Source: Lachnospiraceae bacterium (lineage in GTDB: Bacteria > Bacillota > Clostridia > Lachnospirales > Lachnospiraceae). From it: a stretch of DNA of 64,000 bases. Made by a program: the position numbers and the translations under genes. The DNA is taken from the NCBI GenBank assembly GCA_902363835.1, contig CABJBM010000018.1, forward strand, positions 86,694 through 150,693. The letters run 5' to 3'. Under the pieces are notes generated by a model, which saw only the letters and a program-made list of their open reading frames with translations, was not told where the DNA came from and ran no database searches. Of the stretch, positions 1 to 8,491 are shown in pieces (positions within the stretch are counted from its first letter, which is position 1; every line of letters begins with the position of its first letter).

Positions 1-232
1 GCTGAACCGCTCTCTGGAGCAGGAGTACTATGTCTCACCTAATTACGGCAAAAAGAGTACCGGCATAGCCCTGTGGAACGTGAACCGGCGGCTGAGGCTG
101 GTCTTCGGAGACGGTTACGGGCTTCATGTATCCAGCACTCCTGCCCTGGGAACCGATGTGGAGCTTCACATCCCCTATATCTCCGTGAATTCCGATGACT
201 TTTCCCAAACCGGAGGAAATACCAATGCCTGA
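1..232 (+). CDS. Sensor histidine kinase, YesM type, C-terminal fragment (5' end outside window)
   Basis: The open frame begins at base 2 and stops at 230-232, giving the last 76 residues of a protein cut by the window edge. It reads GIALWNVNRRLRLVFG, then YGLHVSS, then GTDVELHIP. This is the G2 box and end of the HATPase_c domain of the YesM/LytS-like kinases. The same blocks occur in the complete kinase at 59679-61487 (GIGVKNVNERIKLYFG, YGLTIES, GTVITIRLP). The role is autophosphorylation and transfer to a YesN-type regulator, which must lie upstream. The last 8 bases overlap the start of the next gene, so the two are translationally coupled. Confidence 0.85.
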   Translation, partial: LNRSLEQEYYVSPNYGKKSTGIALWNVNRRLRLVFGDGYGLHVSSTPALGTDVELHIPYISVNSDDFSQTGGNTNA

Positions 233-1634
233 TGAACTGTACCGGATACAGGATTTATGTCTGCACAAAGACAATACCACGCTCATAGATCATCTGACCA
301 TGTATCAATATAAGGGTGAAATCATTGGACTCATGGGACTTCATGACTCCGGAAAGACCCTGCTTTCTCTTATCCTGTCCGGTCAGGAGCTTCCGGACAG
401 CGGCAGATTCTTCTATGAGGAATCCCCTGTTTCCTGCCAGGATCTGGCCTCCCATGTTGCCCTGGTGCAAAAGCACAGCTCCCTGATCCCCTCTCTCTCA
501 GTGGCGGAAAATGTGTTCATCATCCGGCGCCATAAGCGGAGGGCCTTTCTCATGCACAGAAAGCTTATCCTCCATGAGGCGCAGAATTACATGAGGGAGA
601 TGGAGCTTGCCATTCCTCCCCAGGTGCCCATAAGCCGCCTTACAAGGTCAGAGCAATGCCTGGTAGAAATAATGAAGGCTTATATACTGGGAGCCAAGCT
701 GATCATCCTGGATGACATTCCGCTGACTTTCTTTCAGGACCCACAGTTCACCAGAATGTACCAGCATCTGAAAGCAAAAAAGATTTCCTTTCTTATAACC
801 TCCTGTGATATATACCAGCTTCAGATTTTCTCAGACCGCATTTACTTTATGGACAACCATCGCATGGTGAAGTGGATATACAATGAAAAAAGGAATACCA
901 TTGATATTTCCAGACTGTACAGCCGTCCCCTGGCTTATACAGAGTCTTCTTCCCATGCATCTCCGGTTGTGGCGATGAAAGCGGATGGGCTCTGTTACGG
1001 TTCACTGAAGGACATATGCTTTGAACTTCATGAGGGAGGGATCGTTGCCATCTTTGATCTGTTCAGGAATGCCTCATCCCAACTGCTGGCCCTCCTCTCC
1101 CATCCCCGGGATCTGACATCCGGCTCCATCTGCGTCTATGGAACTCCCGTCAAAGGGGAAAGTTGTGCTTCCTTTGTATTTGCCGGATTTGATCTGGAGG
1201 ACTGTATCTTTGAAACAATGTCCACCAGAGATAATATATGTATTGGCAGCTACAGGAAACTGGCCGGTCCCCTGGGCATCTTAAAACGCGCCAGAATGCA
1301 GTATGTGGAACAGACTTTCCTAAAAGAATATGAGGGAGAAGGGTTTGTGCCCCGCCCCTCCTGCCGGAACCTTTCCAAAAAGGAAAAACTGGCTATGTAC
1401 TTATACCGGCTTGAGTTTCTGCGAAAGAAAATCATCTTCTGCATTTATCCTGAAAAATATATTGATTATGACACCCTGCATATGCTGAAGAAATCCCTGC
1501 AGCGCATTGCCGGAAGAGGGAATACCGTGTGCATCATTACATGTGATTTTGAAAAAGTATACCCTCTGGCAGAGCGCCATCTGATTCTGTCTCTTAATTC
1601 AATACAGGAGTATGCCGACAGGGACAAAGCGTAA
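225..1634 (+). CDS. Degenerate RbsA/MglA-like tandem ABC ATPase coupled to a sensor kinase
   Basis: 469 residues in two nucleotide-binding halves, as in the sugar ATPases RbsA/MglA. The ATG at 225 is chosen because GGAGG lies at 212-216; an upstream ATG at 195 has no such site. Half 1 keeps a Walker A (GLHDSGKT, about residues 38-45) and a signature-like LTRSEQ. Its Walker B ends IILDD, with Asp where the catalytic Glu normally sits, and the switch His is absent (ITSCD). Half 2 has no Walker A at all (IFDLFRNASSQ). No permease or binding-protein gene follows. A regulatory or sensory role with the upstream kinase is more likely than transport. This is inference, and a decayed transporter gene is the alternative. 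Confidence 0.7.
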   Translation: MPDELYRIQDLCLHKDNTTLIDHLTMYQYKGEIIGLMGLHDSGKTLLSLILSGQELPDSGRFFYEESPVSCQDLASHVALVQKHSSLIPSLSVAENVFIIRRHKRRAFLMHRKLILHEAQNYMREMELAIPPQVPISRLTRSEQCLVEIMKAYILGAKLIILDDIPLTFFQDPQFTRMYQHLKAKKISFLITSCDIYQLQIFSDRIYFMDNHRMVKWIYNEKRNTIDISRLYSRPLAYTESSSHASPVVAMKADGLCYGSLKDICFELHEGGIVAIFDLFRNASSQLLALLSHPRDLTSGSICVYGTPVKGESCASFVFAGFDLEDCIFETMSTRDNICIGSYRKLAGPLGILKRARMQYVEQTFLKEYEGEGFVPRPSCRNLSKKEKLAMYLYRLEFLRKKIIFCIYPEKYIDYDTLHMLKKSLQRIAGRGNTVCIITCDFEKVYPLAERHLILSLNSIQEYADRDKA

Positions 1635-1705
1635 GGCAGCGGCTGGTGTAATAGATGCAGCAGGGAACATGCCTGGCCAAATATGGCTGCACATCAAGCA
1701 TCTTG

Positions 1706-1758
1706 ATAAAAAGGCCGTTATGGAAATTGCTTAAAGCTTTTCCATAACGGCCTTTTAT
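1706..1758. terminator. Bidirectional terminator between the convergent ABC-like gene and metQ
   Basis: Inverted repeat AAGGCCGTTATGGAAA / TTTCCATAACGGCCTT with a short loop. It has A-rich sequence on the left and T-rich sequence on the right, so it can terminate in both directions between two convergent genes. Confidence 0.85.
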
Positions 1759-1781
1759 TCATTGTTTAAGGAATTCTCTGT

Positions 1782-2690
1782 TTAGAAAGAAGGAACTACG
1801 GCACCATCGTAAGTCTCTTCAATAAACTTTTTAATAGTATCGCTTGTCAAAGCCTCAACAAGGGCCTTTGACTTCTCACTGCCTTCCTCTCCTGCACGCA
1901 CGGCAACGATGTTGCTGTAGCGGGTCGCTGCTATTGACTTGGCATCTTCAACAGCCAAGGCATCAGATACCTTTAAGCCTGCCTCAATGGCATAGTTTCC
2001 ATTGATAACAGCTACATCCACATCGCCTAAGGAACGAGGAAGCTGAGCTGCTTCCACTTCAACGATCTTGAAATTCTTGTCATTCTTTACAATATCATTC
2101 TTAGTAGCGTTCAGTTCAACGCCTTCCTTTAAGCCGATCAGACCTTTGTCTGCCAGTAAAAGCAGGGCTCTTGCCTCGTTGGAAACATCATTTGGCACTG
2201 CGATCTGGGCTCCATCAGAAAGCTTGTCAAGAGCATCTGTCTTTCCTGCATAAATGCCAAAGGGCTCATAATGAATGGAGGCCGCGCTCACAAGGTCGGT
2301 TCCCTTTTCCTCGTTAAACTGATCCAGGTATGGCTGGTGCTGGAAATAGTTGGCATCTAAGTCTCCGGATTCAAGAGCCAGGTTTGGCTGTACATAATCC
2401 GTATATTCCTTTACTACCAGCTCGTATCCCTTTTCTTTTAAGATATCCTTTGCAGCGTTTAAAATCTCTGCATGAGGAGCCGGGGTTGCGCCAACAACGA
2501 TCTTTTCCAGATCGCCGGAAGCCTCTTTGCTCTCTGCTGCTGTTGTCTCATCTGCCTTTGCCGCCTCTGTTGATGCGGCCTGTGTTGTTTCCGCTGCAGT
2601 TGTTGCAGGTGCTCCCTTGCTTCCGGCACATGCGGTCAGCGCTCCTGCGGCAACCAGGGCTGCCGTAAGTACATAAAGTGATTTTTTCAT
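1782..2690 (-). CDS. metQ: Methionine ABC transporter substrate-binding lipoprotein MetQ (NlpA family)
   Basis: 302 residues. The N-terminal signal ends in a lipobox LTAC with the lipidated Cys at residue 21. A Thr/Ala/Glu-rich linker of about 30 residues follows, then the NlpA fold (IVVGATPAPHAEIL, YFQHQPYL, VAVINGNYA). The protein is tethered to the outer face of the membrane and delivers methionine to MetI/MetN. AAGGAGGAA precedes the ATG. It is the last gene of metN-metI-metQ. D- or L-methionine is expected from the family; the exact ligand cannot be read from sequence. Confidence 0.93.
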   Translation of the reverse strand: MKKSLYVLTAALVAAGALTACAGSKGAPATTAAETTQAASTEAAKADETTAAESKEASGDLEKIVVGATPAPHAEILNAAKDILKEKGYELVVKEYTDYVQPNLALESGDLDANYFQHQPYLDQFNEEKGTDLVSAASIHYEPFGIYAGKTDALDKLSDGAQIAVPNDVSNEARALLLLADKGLIGLKEGVELNATKNDIVKNDKNFKIVEVEAAQLPRSLGDVDVAVINGNYAIEAGLKVSDALAVEDAKSIAATRYSNIVAVRAGEEGSEKSKALVEALTSDTIKKFIEETYDGAVVPSF

Positions 2691-2736
2691 AATTTTTCCT
2701 CCTTAAAATTTTATATGGTAACGCCTGAGGCTGTTA

Positions 2737-3402
2737 CTACTTAATTCTCTTATCGCTCACCCGGGAAAGCTTCATTCCCGCTTCCTGGATGACCTGGACA
2801 ATGATGACAAGAATCGCCACGGTTATGAACATCATCTCCGTCTGGTAACGATAATATCCGTATTTAATTGCAATATCTCCAAGTCCGCCTCCGCCTACAA
2901 AGCCTGCCATAGCGGAATAGGCCAGTATGGTGGTAATGGAAAGGGCTGCCCCCACCAAAAGGGAAGGCTTTGCTTCCGGAAGAAGAACCTTCCATATAAT
3001 TTGAAGGGTGGAAGAACCCATGGATTTCGCTGCCTCGATCACACCTGGATCAACTTCCTTAAAGGAAGCTTCCACAACTCTGGCTACATAAGGCGCGGAG
3101 GCGATTACCAACGGCGGAATCACAGCCTTTGCCCCCAGGGTAGTGCCTACAATGGCTCTTGTAATAGGAAGCACCATAATAAGTAAAATGATAAACGGCA
3201 CGGACCGGAGCAGGTTTATAATAAGCCCAAGGATCCGCTGAAACCAGGGAATCGGATAGATTCCGTCTTTATCCGTAACAACCAGAAAAATGCCTAAGGG
3301 GATTCCGATAAGGTACGCGAAAAAGGATGATGCAAATGTCATGAACAAGCTTTCCCATATGCCTGTTTTAAGCATCTGTAAAACGGTTCCATCAAAGATC
3401 AT
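2737..3402 (-). CDS. metI: Methionine ABC transporter permease MetI
   Basis: 221 residues with about five membrane segments and the binding-protein-dependent permease motif (EAAKSMGSSTLQIIWKVLLPEA), which contacts the ATPase. The length is normal for MetI. Its start overlaps the end of metN by 11 bases, and a GAGGTGAAGG ribosome site lies inside metN, which indicates coupled translation. It moves methionine across the cytoplasmic membrane with MetN and MetQ. Confidence 0.93.
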   Translation of the reverse strand: MIFDGTVLQMLKTGIWESLFMTFASSFFAYLIGIPLGIFLVVTDKDGIYPIPWFQRILGLIINLLRSVPFIILLIMVLPITRAIVGTTLGAKAVIPPLVIASAPYVARVVEASFKEVDPGVIEAAKSMGSSTLQIIWKVLLPEAKPSLLVGAALSITTILAYSAMAGFVGGGGLGDIAIKYGYYRYQTEMMFITVAILVIIVQVIQEAGMKLSRVSDKRIK

Positions 3403-4414
3403 AATCCTTCACCTCCTCATAAGTAATTCCCGCTGTTTTTAAATAATTAAGGATCCTGTTTTGATCCACTTCCTCCTTGGGAAGCTGGATGACCATCTGT
3501 CCCATGGCGGTTCCGTTAATATCTCTGGTCTCGGCATGCATAATATTCACCGGCACTTTGCAGGCTAATATCATGTTGGCAAGAACCGGTTCAAAGGAAG
3601 ACCGCCCGTCAAAGGAGATGCGGACCCTCTTAGAGCCGCCGAACCTGCTGACCTGTTCCGCTGCATCCCCTAATATGAGCTGCCTGCCGATTTTGGACTT
3701 TGGCTCAGAAAATATTTCTTTTACGCTTCCCACCTCTGCAATATGGCTCTGGTCAATGATTGCCACCCGGTCACAGATCGCTTCTATTACCGTCATCTCA
3801 TGGGTGATGACAACCACGGTAACTCCCATGGACCGGTTAATGTCCTTTAAAAGTCCCAGTATGGACTTTGTGGTATTGGGATCCAAAGCGCTTGTGGCTT
3901 CATCGCAAAGAAGAACCTTGGGATTGGTTGCCAGGGCTCTTGCTATGGCAACCCTTTGCTTCTGCCCTCCTGAAAGCTGGGCCGGATAAGCCTTTGCCCT
4001 GTCCTTAAGGCCTACGATTTCCAAAAGCTCCATCGCTCTTTTTATTCCATCCTTTTTGGGAACCCCTGCGATTTCCAGAGGAAAGCACACATTCTGTAAA
4101 ACGTTCCTCTGGGCCAGTAAATTAAACTGCTGAAAAATCATGCCCATGGACTGCCTGGCCAGCCTTTGTTCCCGGGGGCGCATGGAAGCCAGACTCTTAC
4201 TTTCAAAAAGCACATCTCCTGATGTAGGGATTTCCAGATAATTGATACAGCGGACCAGGGTGCTTTTTCCGGCTCCGCTCAAACCGATAATTCCAAATAT
4301 TTCTCCCTGTTCAATGGATAGGTTAATATCATCTAGGGCCTTAATGGGGCCGTTTGCGGTACGGAACTCTTTTCCTAGTCCTACCATCTGGATAATAGGT
4401 TCTGCTGACTGCAT
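3392..4414 (-). CDS. metN: Methionine ABC transporter ATP-binding protein MetN
   Basis: 340 residues from the ATG at 4414, which follows an AAGGAAAAGGAAA ribosome site. A longer frame runs back to 4600, but it would cross the leader terminator. Walker A is GLSGAGKST (about 44-52), the signature is LSGGQKQR, and Walker B is VLLCDEATSALD. The last ~80 residues form the NIL domain, which in MetN binds methionine and inhibits uptake allosterically. First gene of metNIQ; its leader carries the candidate attenuator at 4526-4720. Confidence 0.94.
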   Translation of the reverse strand: MQSAEPIIQMVGLGKEFRTANGPIKALDDINLSIEQGEIFGIIGLSGAGKSTLVRCINYLEIPTSGDVLFESKSLASMRPREQRLARQSMGMIFQQFNLLAQRNVLQNVCFPLEIAGVPKKDGIKRAMELLEIVGLKDRAKAYPAQLSGGQKQRVAIARALATNPKVLLCDEATSALDPNTTKSILGLLKDINRSMGVTVVVITHEMTVIEAICDRVAIIDQSHIAEVGSVKEIFSEPKSKIGRQLILGDAAEQVSRFGGSKRVRISFDGRSSFEPVLANMILACKVPVNIMHAETRDINGTAMGQMVIQLPKEEVDQNRILNYLKTAGITYEEVKDYDL

Positions 4415-4469
4415 ATGTCTATTTCCTTTTCCTTTCTTTTCATTATTACTGTCCACATTTTGGGGACAG

Positions 4470-4515
4470 GGCCCATCCCGCTTTATCGGGTGTAAGGAGA
4501 TACCCGCAGAGTTTT
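4470..4515 (-). repeat. Decayed copy of the dispersed 52-bp repeat in the metN leader
   Basis: Read on the minus strand: GCGGGTATCTCCTTACACCC, then GATAAAGCGGGATGGGC. The order is the same as in the clear repeat copies (GGTATACC, T-rich spacer, CCC...GGGC hairpin). It lies between the leader terminator and the metN ribosome site, in metN orientation. Similarity is partial. Confidence 0.5.
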
Positions 4516-4525
4516 TCTTTAAGAT

Positions 4526-4562
4526 ACAAAAAGGCCGCAAGCCCTGCACAGACTTGCGACCT
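4526..4562 (-). terminator. Intrinsic terminator in the metNIQ leader (attenuator candidate)
   Basis: On the minus strand the arms AGGTCGCAAG (4562-4553) and CTTGCGGCCT (4541-4532) pair fully with one G-T pair. A T5 run follows at 4532-4528. The terminator lies 112 nt before the metN start and about 60 nt after the leader peptide stop, so transcription of metNIQ has to pass it. A rival pairing exists: UUGUGAUU (4606-4599) can pair with GGUCGCAA (4561-4554), the 5' arm of this terminator, over 8 positions including three G-U pairs. That gives a plausible antiterminator. Confidence 0.8.
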
Positions 4563-4624
4563 AAAAATTTCCGCGTTTTGCAGCTCTCAGCGAATTCCAA
4601 TCACAATCCATACAAATGAAACGA

Positions 4625-4720
4625 TTATCGTATTTTTATGCACTCTGATACACGGCACATCATCATACACATGCCGTTCATCTGATCCATATTCATCTGC
4701 ATGGCTTTTAACTGGTTCAT
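4625..4720 (-). CDS. Methionine/cysteine-rich leader peptide of metNIQ (31 residues)
   Basis: ATG at 4720 and TAA at 4627-4625. GGGAGGAG stands 8 nt before the ATG, an excellent ribosome site. Nine of 31 residues are Met (positions 1, 7, 9, 11, 14, 17, 19, 20, 21) and three are Cys (18, 22, 27); the densest stretch is MCMMMC. The codons for residues 15-23 lie in an ACGGCA...TGCCGT hairpin. The intrinsic terminator at 4526-4562 follows, then the methionine transporter. This is the layout of ribosome-stalling attenuation, as in trpL/leuL-type leaders: lack of charged tRNA-Met, and perhaps tRNA-Cys, would stall the ribosome and free an antiterminator. Mechanism is inferred. A small metal-binding peptide is a less likely alternative. 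Confidence 0.78.
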   Translation of the reverse strand: MNQLKAMQMNMDQMNGMCMMMCRVSECIKIR

Positions 4721-4843
4721 GGCAGCTACTCCTCCCACTGATTCCTATAGGCAAACTAGGAATTCCTTTATGAGCCGTATTTTACGCTCTCTACCTGTTT
4801 TTGTCAATACTTATTTTAAAATTAGGGATAAAAATTCTTATTT

Positions 4844-6247
4844 TTAAGAACACAGATCCACGATTACCTGAGCAAATATCTTAGCGCTTACCACCAGTTC
4901 TTCAACGACTGCATACTCATCGGCTCCATGCATGCGGTTATCTGTTCCCGGCATGGAAGCGCCGAAAGCAACGCCGTTCTTTAAAGCATGAACATAGGTA
5001 CCGCCGCCCATTGACACGCACTCTCCCTTACGGCCGGTATAGCTTTCATAAGCACCCAGCAGGGTTTTTACAAATTCTGAATTTCCATCTACATGATGAG
5101 GCGGTTTCATGGAATCATTGTGAAGGGTAAAACCCTTTTCCGCCATGTTCTTTCTGACAACTTCCAGGACATTTTCCTCTGTGGAGCAAACAGGACACCT
5201 GCTGTCAAAGGTTCCTTCCAGACAGGAGGATCTCACATTTAACAAGCTGAATGCCAGAGTCAGACTGCCGGAAAGCTCATCTTCCATGGCAATGCCAAGT
5301 GCCTTTCCTGAAGTGTCCCCATGAGGGATCAGTTCCAGAAGGCGGCGGATCATGGTCATCTGCTCACACTCTGCCAGAGGAAGCTCTGTTAAGTACACAA
5401 GAAGTCCTGTCAGGGCGTTGTTTCCTTCCTCAGGAAGAGATGCATGAGCGCTTTCTCCGATGGCTGTAATGGTAGCTGTGTCTTCTTCCAGTTCCAGGTG
5501 AAAACGGATTCCCGTCTTTTTTTCACACGTTGCCGCTGCAAGCTCAAGAGCCTGGGCATCAATGCCTTCTACCATTGCAGTGGCTTTTCCCGGCACTACG
5601 TTTACCTTGGTTCCCGCGTCTATGCTCACCAGCCTGGGAAGTTCTTGGGAGGAAGTCCACTCAGCGGTAAAATGGCCGTTTAAGCCGCCTTTTTCCGTGT
5701 TCACCACCGGAAAGGCACCATCAGGGGAAAAGGTCATTGGCGCCTCTTTTTCTATGGCATAATAATGGGCGATGTCAGAGCTTCCGCACTCTTCATCGGT
5801 TCCCAGGATCAGCCGTACATTTTTCTTAAGAGGAATATTCAGTTCTTTTACCGCTCTCATGGCATAAAGTGCTGCAACAGCCGGTCCCTTATCATCGGCT
5901 GTTCCTCGGCCAAACAGCTTATCTCCTTTTACCACCGGCTCAAAAGGTTCTGTTTCCTTCCAGCCTTCTCCTGCCGGAACCACATCAAGGTGGGCCAGGA
6001 TGTCAAGCTGTTGCTCCTTATCATTTAAATCTGCTGTTCCCACATAATTATCGTAATTGTTAATGGAAAAACCATAGGACTCCGCAATTGCCAGAGCTTC
6101 GGTCAGAGCCTCAAAAGCTCCCTGTCCATAGGGCATCCCTTCCTTATATGGCATCTTTTCGCTGTTAATGCGGCACAATGTGCAGATGTCATCAATCATT
6201 TCCTGCTTATGTGACTCTATATATTCTTCTATTTCCTTCCTATACAT
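4844..6247 (-). CDS. Sapep-family Mn/Zn-dependent dipeptidase (M20, PepV-like)
   Basis: 467 residues, normal for PepV/Sapep. The ATG at 6247 follows AAAAGGGG with 8 nt spacing; a GTG three codons earlier is less well placed. M20 metal-site motifs are visible: HLDVVPAGEGW, GRGTADDKGP and GTDEECGSSD near the N-terminal half, and MPGTDNRMHGADEY near the C-terminus. It is expected to cleave dipeptides in the cytoplasm. yqeY lies 17 bases upstream and is probably co-transcribed. A general amino-acid salvage role is inferred. Confidence 0.88.
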   Translation of the reverse strand: MYRKEIEEYIESHKQEMIDDICTLCRINSEKMPYKEGMPYGQGAFEALTEALAIAESYGFSINNYDNYVGTADLNDKEQQLDILAHLDVVPAGEGWKETEPFEPVVKGDKLFGRGTADDKGPAVAALYAMRAVKELNIPLKKNVRLILGTDEECGSSDIAHYYAIEKEAPMTFSPDGAFPVVNTEKGGLNGHFTAEWTSSQELPRLVSIDAGTKVNVVPGKATAMVEGIDAQALELAAATCEKKTGIRFHLELEEDTATITAIGESAHASLPEEGNNALTGLLVYLTELPLAECEQMTMIRRLLELIPHGDTSGKALGIAMEDELSGSLTLAFSLLNVRSSCLEGTFDSRCPVCSTEENVLEVVRKNMAEKGFTLHNDSMKPPHHVDGNSEFVKTLLGAYESYTGRKGECVSMGGGTYVHALKNGVAFGASMPGTDNRMHGADEYAVVEELVVSAKIFAQVIVDLCS

Positions 6248-6264
6248 GGTCCACACCCCTTTTC

Positions 6265-6717
6265 TTACTTCATCATCGCTGCCAGTGCTTCATTTACGGC
6301 TTTGCCGTCGGCTTTTCCCTTTACCCTGGGCATCAGGACCTTCATGATTTTTCCCTTATCCGCTGCGGTAGGGGTTTCGATTCCAAGTTCTGCAAGAACA
6401 GACCGGATGATCTCCTTGATCTGCTCCTCTCCCATATCCTCAGGTGCAAATTCCTTATAAACAGAAATACGGAACGCTGCTTCTTCCCTGATATCCGTCC
6501 TGTCTTCAGGTGCCAAGTCATGAGTTTCCTGGGTCTGCCTGATTTCTTTCTTTACAACCGTATTGGCCTCATCCTCTGTAATGGGAGTATGGTCCTTTTT
6601 ATCAATCTCAAAATTCTTAAGGGCGGAAAGAAGCATGGATAAGGCGTCCTTTCTCTGCTTATTCTTTGCTTTCATAGCCTCTACCATGGCTGCTCTTACT
6701 TCATCAATTCTACTCAT
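6265..6717 (-). CDS. yqeY: GatB/YqeY domain protein
   Basis: 150 residues covering the whole small YqeY family. The start is supported by AAGGAGGAG. The fold resembles the tail domain of GatB, the amidotransferase that makes Gln-tRNA(Gln), so a tRNA-related role is usually proposed, but no reaction is established. It lies between prfC (59 bases upstream) and the dipeptidase gene on the same strand. Confidence 0.88.
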   Translation of the reverse strand: MSRIDEVRAAMVEAMKAKNKQRKDALSMLLSALKNFEIDKKDHTPITEDEANTVVKKEIRQTQETHDLAPEDRTDIREEAAFRISVYKEFAPEDMGEEQIKEIIRSVLAELGIETPTAADKGKIMKVLMPRVKGKADGKAVNEALAAMMK

Positions 6718-6776
6718 TGTCTGCTCCTCCTTATATTTTATTCTTCATAAACCGTTCCCGGCTAATCGTGTTTTTC

Positions 6777-8366
6777 TTAGTTATGGCCGAATTCAGAAAG
6801 CTTCAGGCCCGGATTGCGCTCCAATACCATGCCAACGCTCCAGCTGTTGACAAACAGCAGAAGCGGGTTGTCCTTTAGATCTTTGATCCGTTTCATATCA
6901 GATGTCCCCTGGATTCTGGCTACGTCAATTTCATCCTTATTCTCGATCCAGCGGATATATTCATATGGAAGCTTTTCAAGTTTCACTTCCACGTTGTACT
7001 CATTTTCCAGGCGGTAGGTCAATACCTCAAACTGCAGCTCTCCCACAACTCCCACAATGATCTCTTCCATTCCCGTATTAAACTCCTGAAAGATCTGGAT
7101 GGCGCCTTCCTGGGCGATCTGGTTTACTCCCTTGATGAACTGCTTTCTTTTCATGGTATCCATCTGCCGTACCCTTGCAAAATGTTCCGGCGCAAAGGTA
7201 GGGATTCCTTCATATTCAAATTTCTCATTGGATTTGCAAAGAGTATCTCCAATGGAGAAAATGCCCGGATCAAAGACGCCGATAATATCTCCTGCATAGG
7301 CTTCTTCCACGATCTTCCGGTCCTGTGCCATCATCTGCTGAGGCTGGGATAACCGCAGTTTTTTACAGCCCTGGACATGATTTACCTCCATACCTGCTTC
7401 AAACCTGCCGGACACGATCCGCATGAATGCGATTCGGTCCCTGTGAGCCTTATTCATATTAGCCTGTATTTTGAATACAAAAGCGGAAAAATCCTCTTCA
7501 AAGGGGTCCGCAACCCCTGTTGTGGTCAGCCTGGGAAGGGGAGAAGTGGTCATCTGGAGAAAGTGCTGCAAAAATGTCTCCACCCCGAAATTTGTTAGAG
7601 CAGAACCAAAAAACACAGGAGACAAGTCTCCTCTGCCTACCCGTTCCATATCCAGCTCATCGCTGGCACCGTCAAGAAGTTCGATGTCATCCATAAGCTG
7701 CCGGTGATAGCTCTCTCCAATCAGCCCATCCACCTGGGCATCTCCCAGCTGGACTTCCGTTGCCTCCACTTCCTTCTGCCCGTTCATGGAAGCGCGGAAT
7801 GTGGTTATAGTCTCTTTAAAGCGGTCATAAACCCCTTTAAATTCCCTTCCGCAGCCTATGGGCCAATTGACCGGACATGTCCTGATCCCAAGCACTTCCT
7901 CGATTTCATCCATCAGTTCAAAGGGATCTCTTGCTTCCCGGTCCATCTTATTCACAAATGTAAAAATAGGGATATGGCGCATAACGCAGACTTTAAACAG
8001 CTTGATGGTCTGAGCCTCCACACCTTTGGAACCATCAATGACCATGACAGCGGAATCGGCTGCCATCAGGGTACGGTAGGTATCCTCAGAGAAATCCTGA
8101 TGGCCGGGTGTGTCCAGAATGTTGATACAGAATCCGTCGTAATTAAACTGCAGCACAGAGGAGGTGACGGAAATACCTCTCTCCTTTTCAATTTCCATCC
8201 AGTCGGAAACGGCATGTTTGGCGCCCTTTCTTCCTTTTACGGTTCCGGCAAGGTTAATGGCTCCTCCATAAAGGAGAAATTTTTCCGTTAAGGTAGTTTT
8301 TCCCGCATCCGGATGGGAAATAATGGCAAATGTTCTTCTCTTTTTAATTTCTTCCGCTATATTCAC
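6777..8366 (-). CDS. prfC: Peptide chain release factor 3 (RF3)
   Basis: 529 residues, the usual RF3 length. GTPase motifs: SHPDAGKTT (P-loop), DTPGH (G3) and NKMD (G4); the typical RF3 opening RRTFAIISHPDAGKTTL is present. It recycles RF1/RF2 from the ribosome after termination. The start codon is GTG (8364-8366) with GGAGGA 9 nt upstream; no ATG is suitably placed. A well-formed sigma-A promoter lies just upstream at 8406-8434. yqeY and the dipeptidase gene follow on the same strand. Confidence 0.95.
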   Translation of the reverse strand: MNIAEEIKKRRTFAIISHPDAGKTTLTEKFLLYGGAINLAGTVKGRKGAKHAVSDWMEIEKERGISVTSSVLQFNYDGFCINILDTPGHQDFSEDTYRTLMAADSAVMVIDGSKGVEAQTIKLFKVCVMRHIPIFTFVNKMDREARDPFELMDEIEEVLGIRTCPVNWPIGCGREFKGVYDRFKETITTFRASMNGQKEVEATEVQLGDAQVDGLIGESYHRQLMDDIELLDGASDELDMERVGRGDLSPVFFGSALTNFGVETFLQHFLQMTTSPLPRLTTTGVADPFEEDFSAFVFKIQANMNKAHRDRIAFMRIVSGRFEAGMEVNHVQGCKKLRLSQPQQMMAQDRKIVEEAYAGDIIGVFDPGIFSIGDTLCKSNEKFEYEGIPTFAPEHFARVRQMDTMKRKQFIKGVNQIAQEGAIQIFQEFNTGMEEIIVGVVGELQFEVLTYRLENEYNVEVKLEKLPYEYIRWIENKDEIDVARIQGTSDMKRIKDLKDNPLLLFVNSWSVGMVLERNPGLKLSEFGHN

Positions 8367-8405
8367 AAAAATAGTTCCTCCAAAATTTACGTCTCAATCT
8401 TGTCT

Positions 8406-8434
8406 ATTGTATTATGATTCCATCCATAAGTCAA
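8406..8434 (-). promoter_or_regulatory. Sigma-A-type promoter of prfC
   Basis: On the minus strand: TTGACT (8434-8429), a 17-nt spacer, and TACAAT (8411-8406). It lies about 40 bases before the prfC start codon. Confidence 0.75.
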
Positions 8435-8491
8435 GATTCACTCTTCCATAGCCAAGCGGATATTTGCAGTCAGCTCCGCTGCTTGATTCGG

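Noticed and set aside
4415..4800. SAM (S-box) riboswitch or T-box before metN
   Set aside because: Neither the S-box core nor the T-box GGTGG.ACCGCG sequence could be found on the minus strand. The leader is better explained by the Met-rich ORF and terminator.
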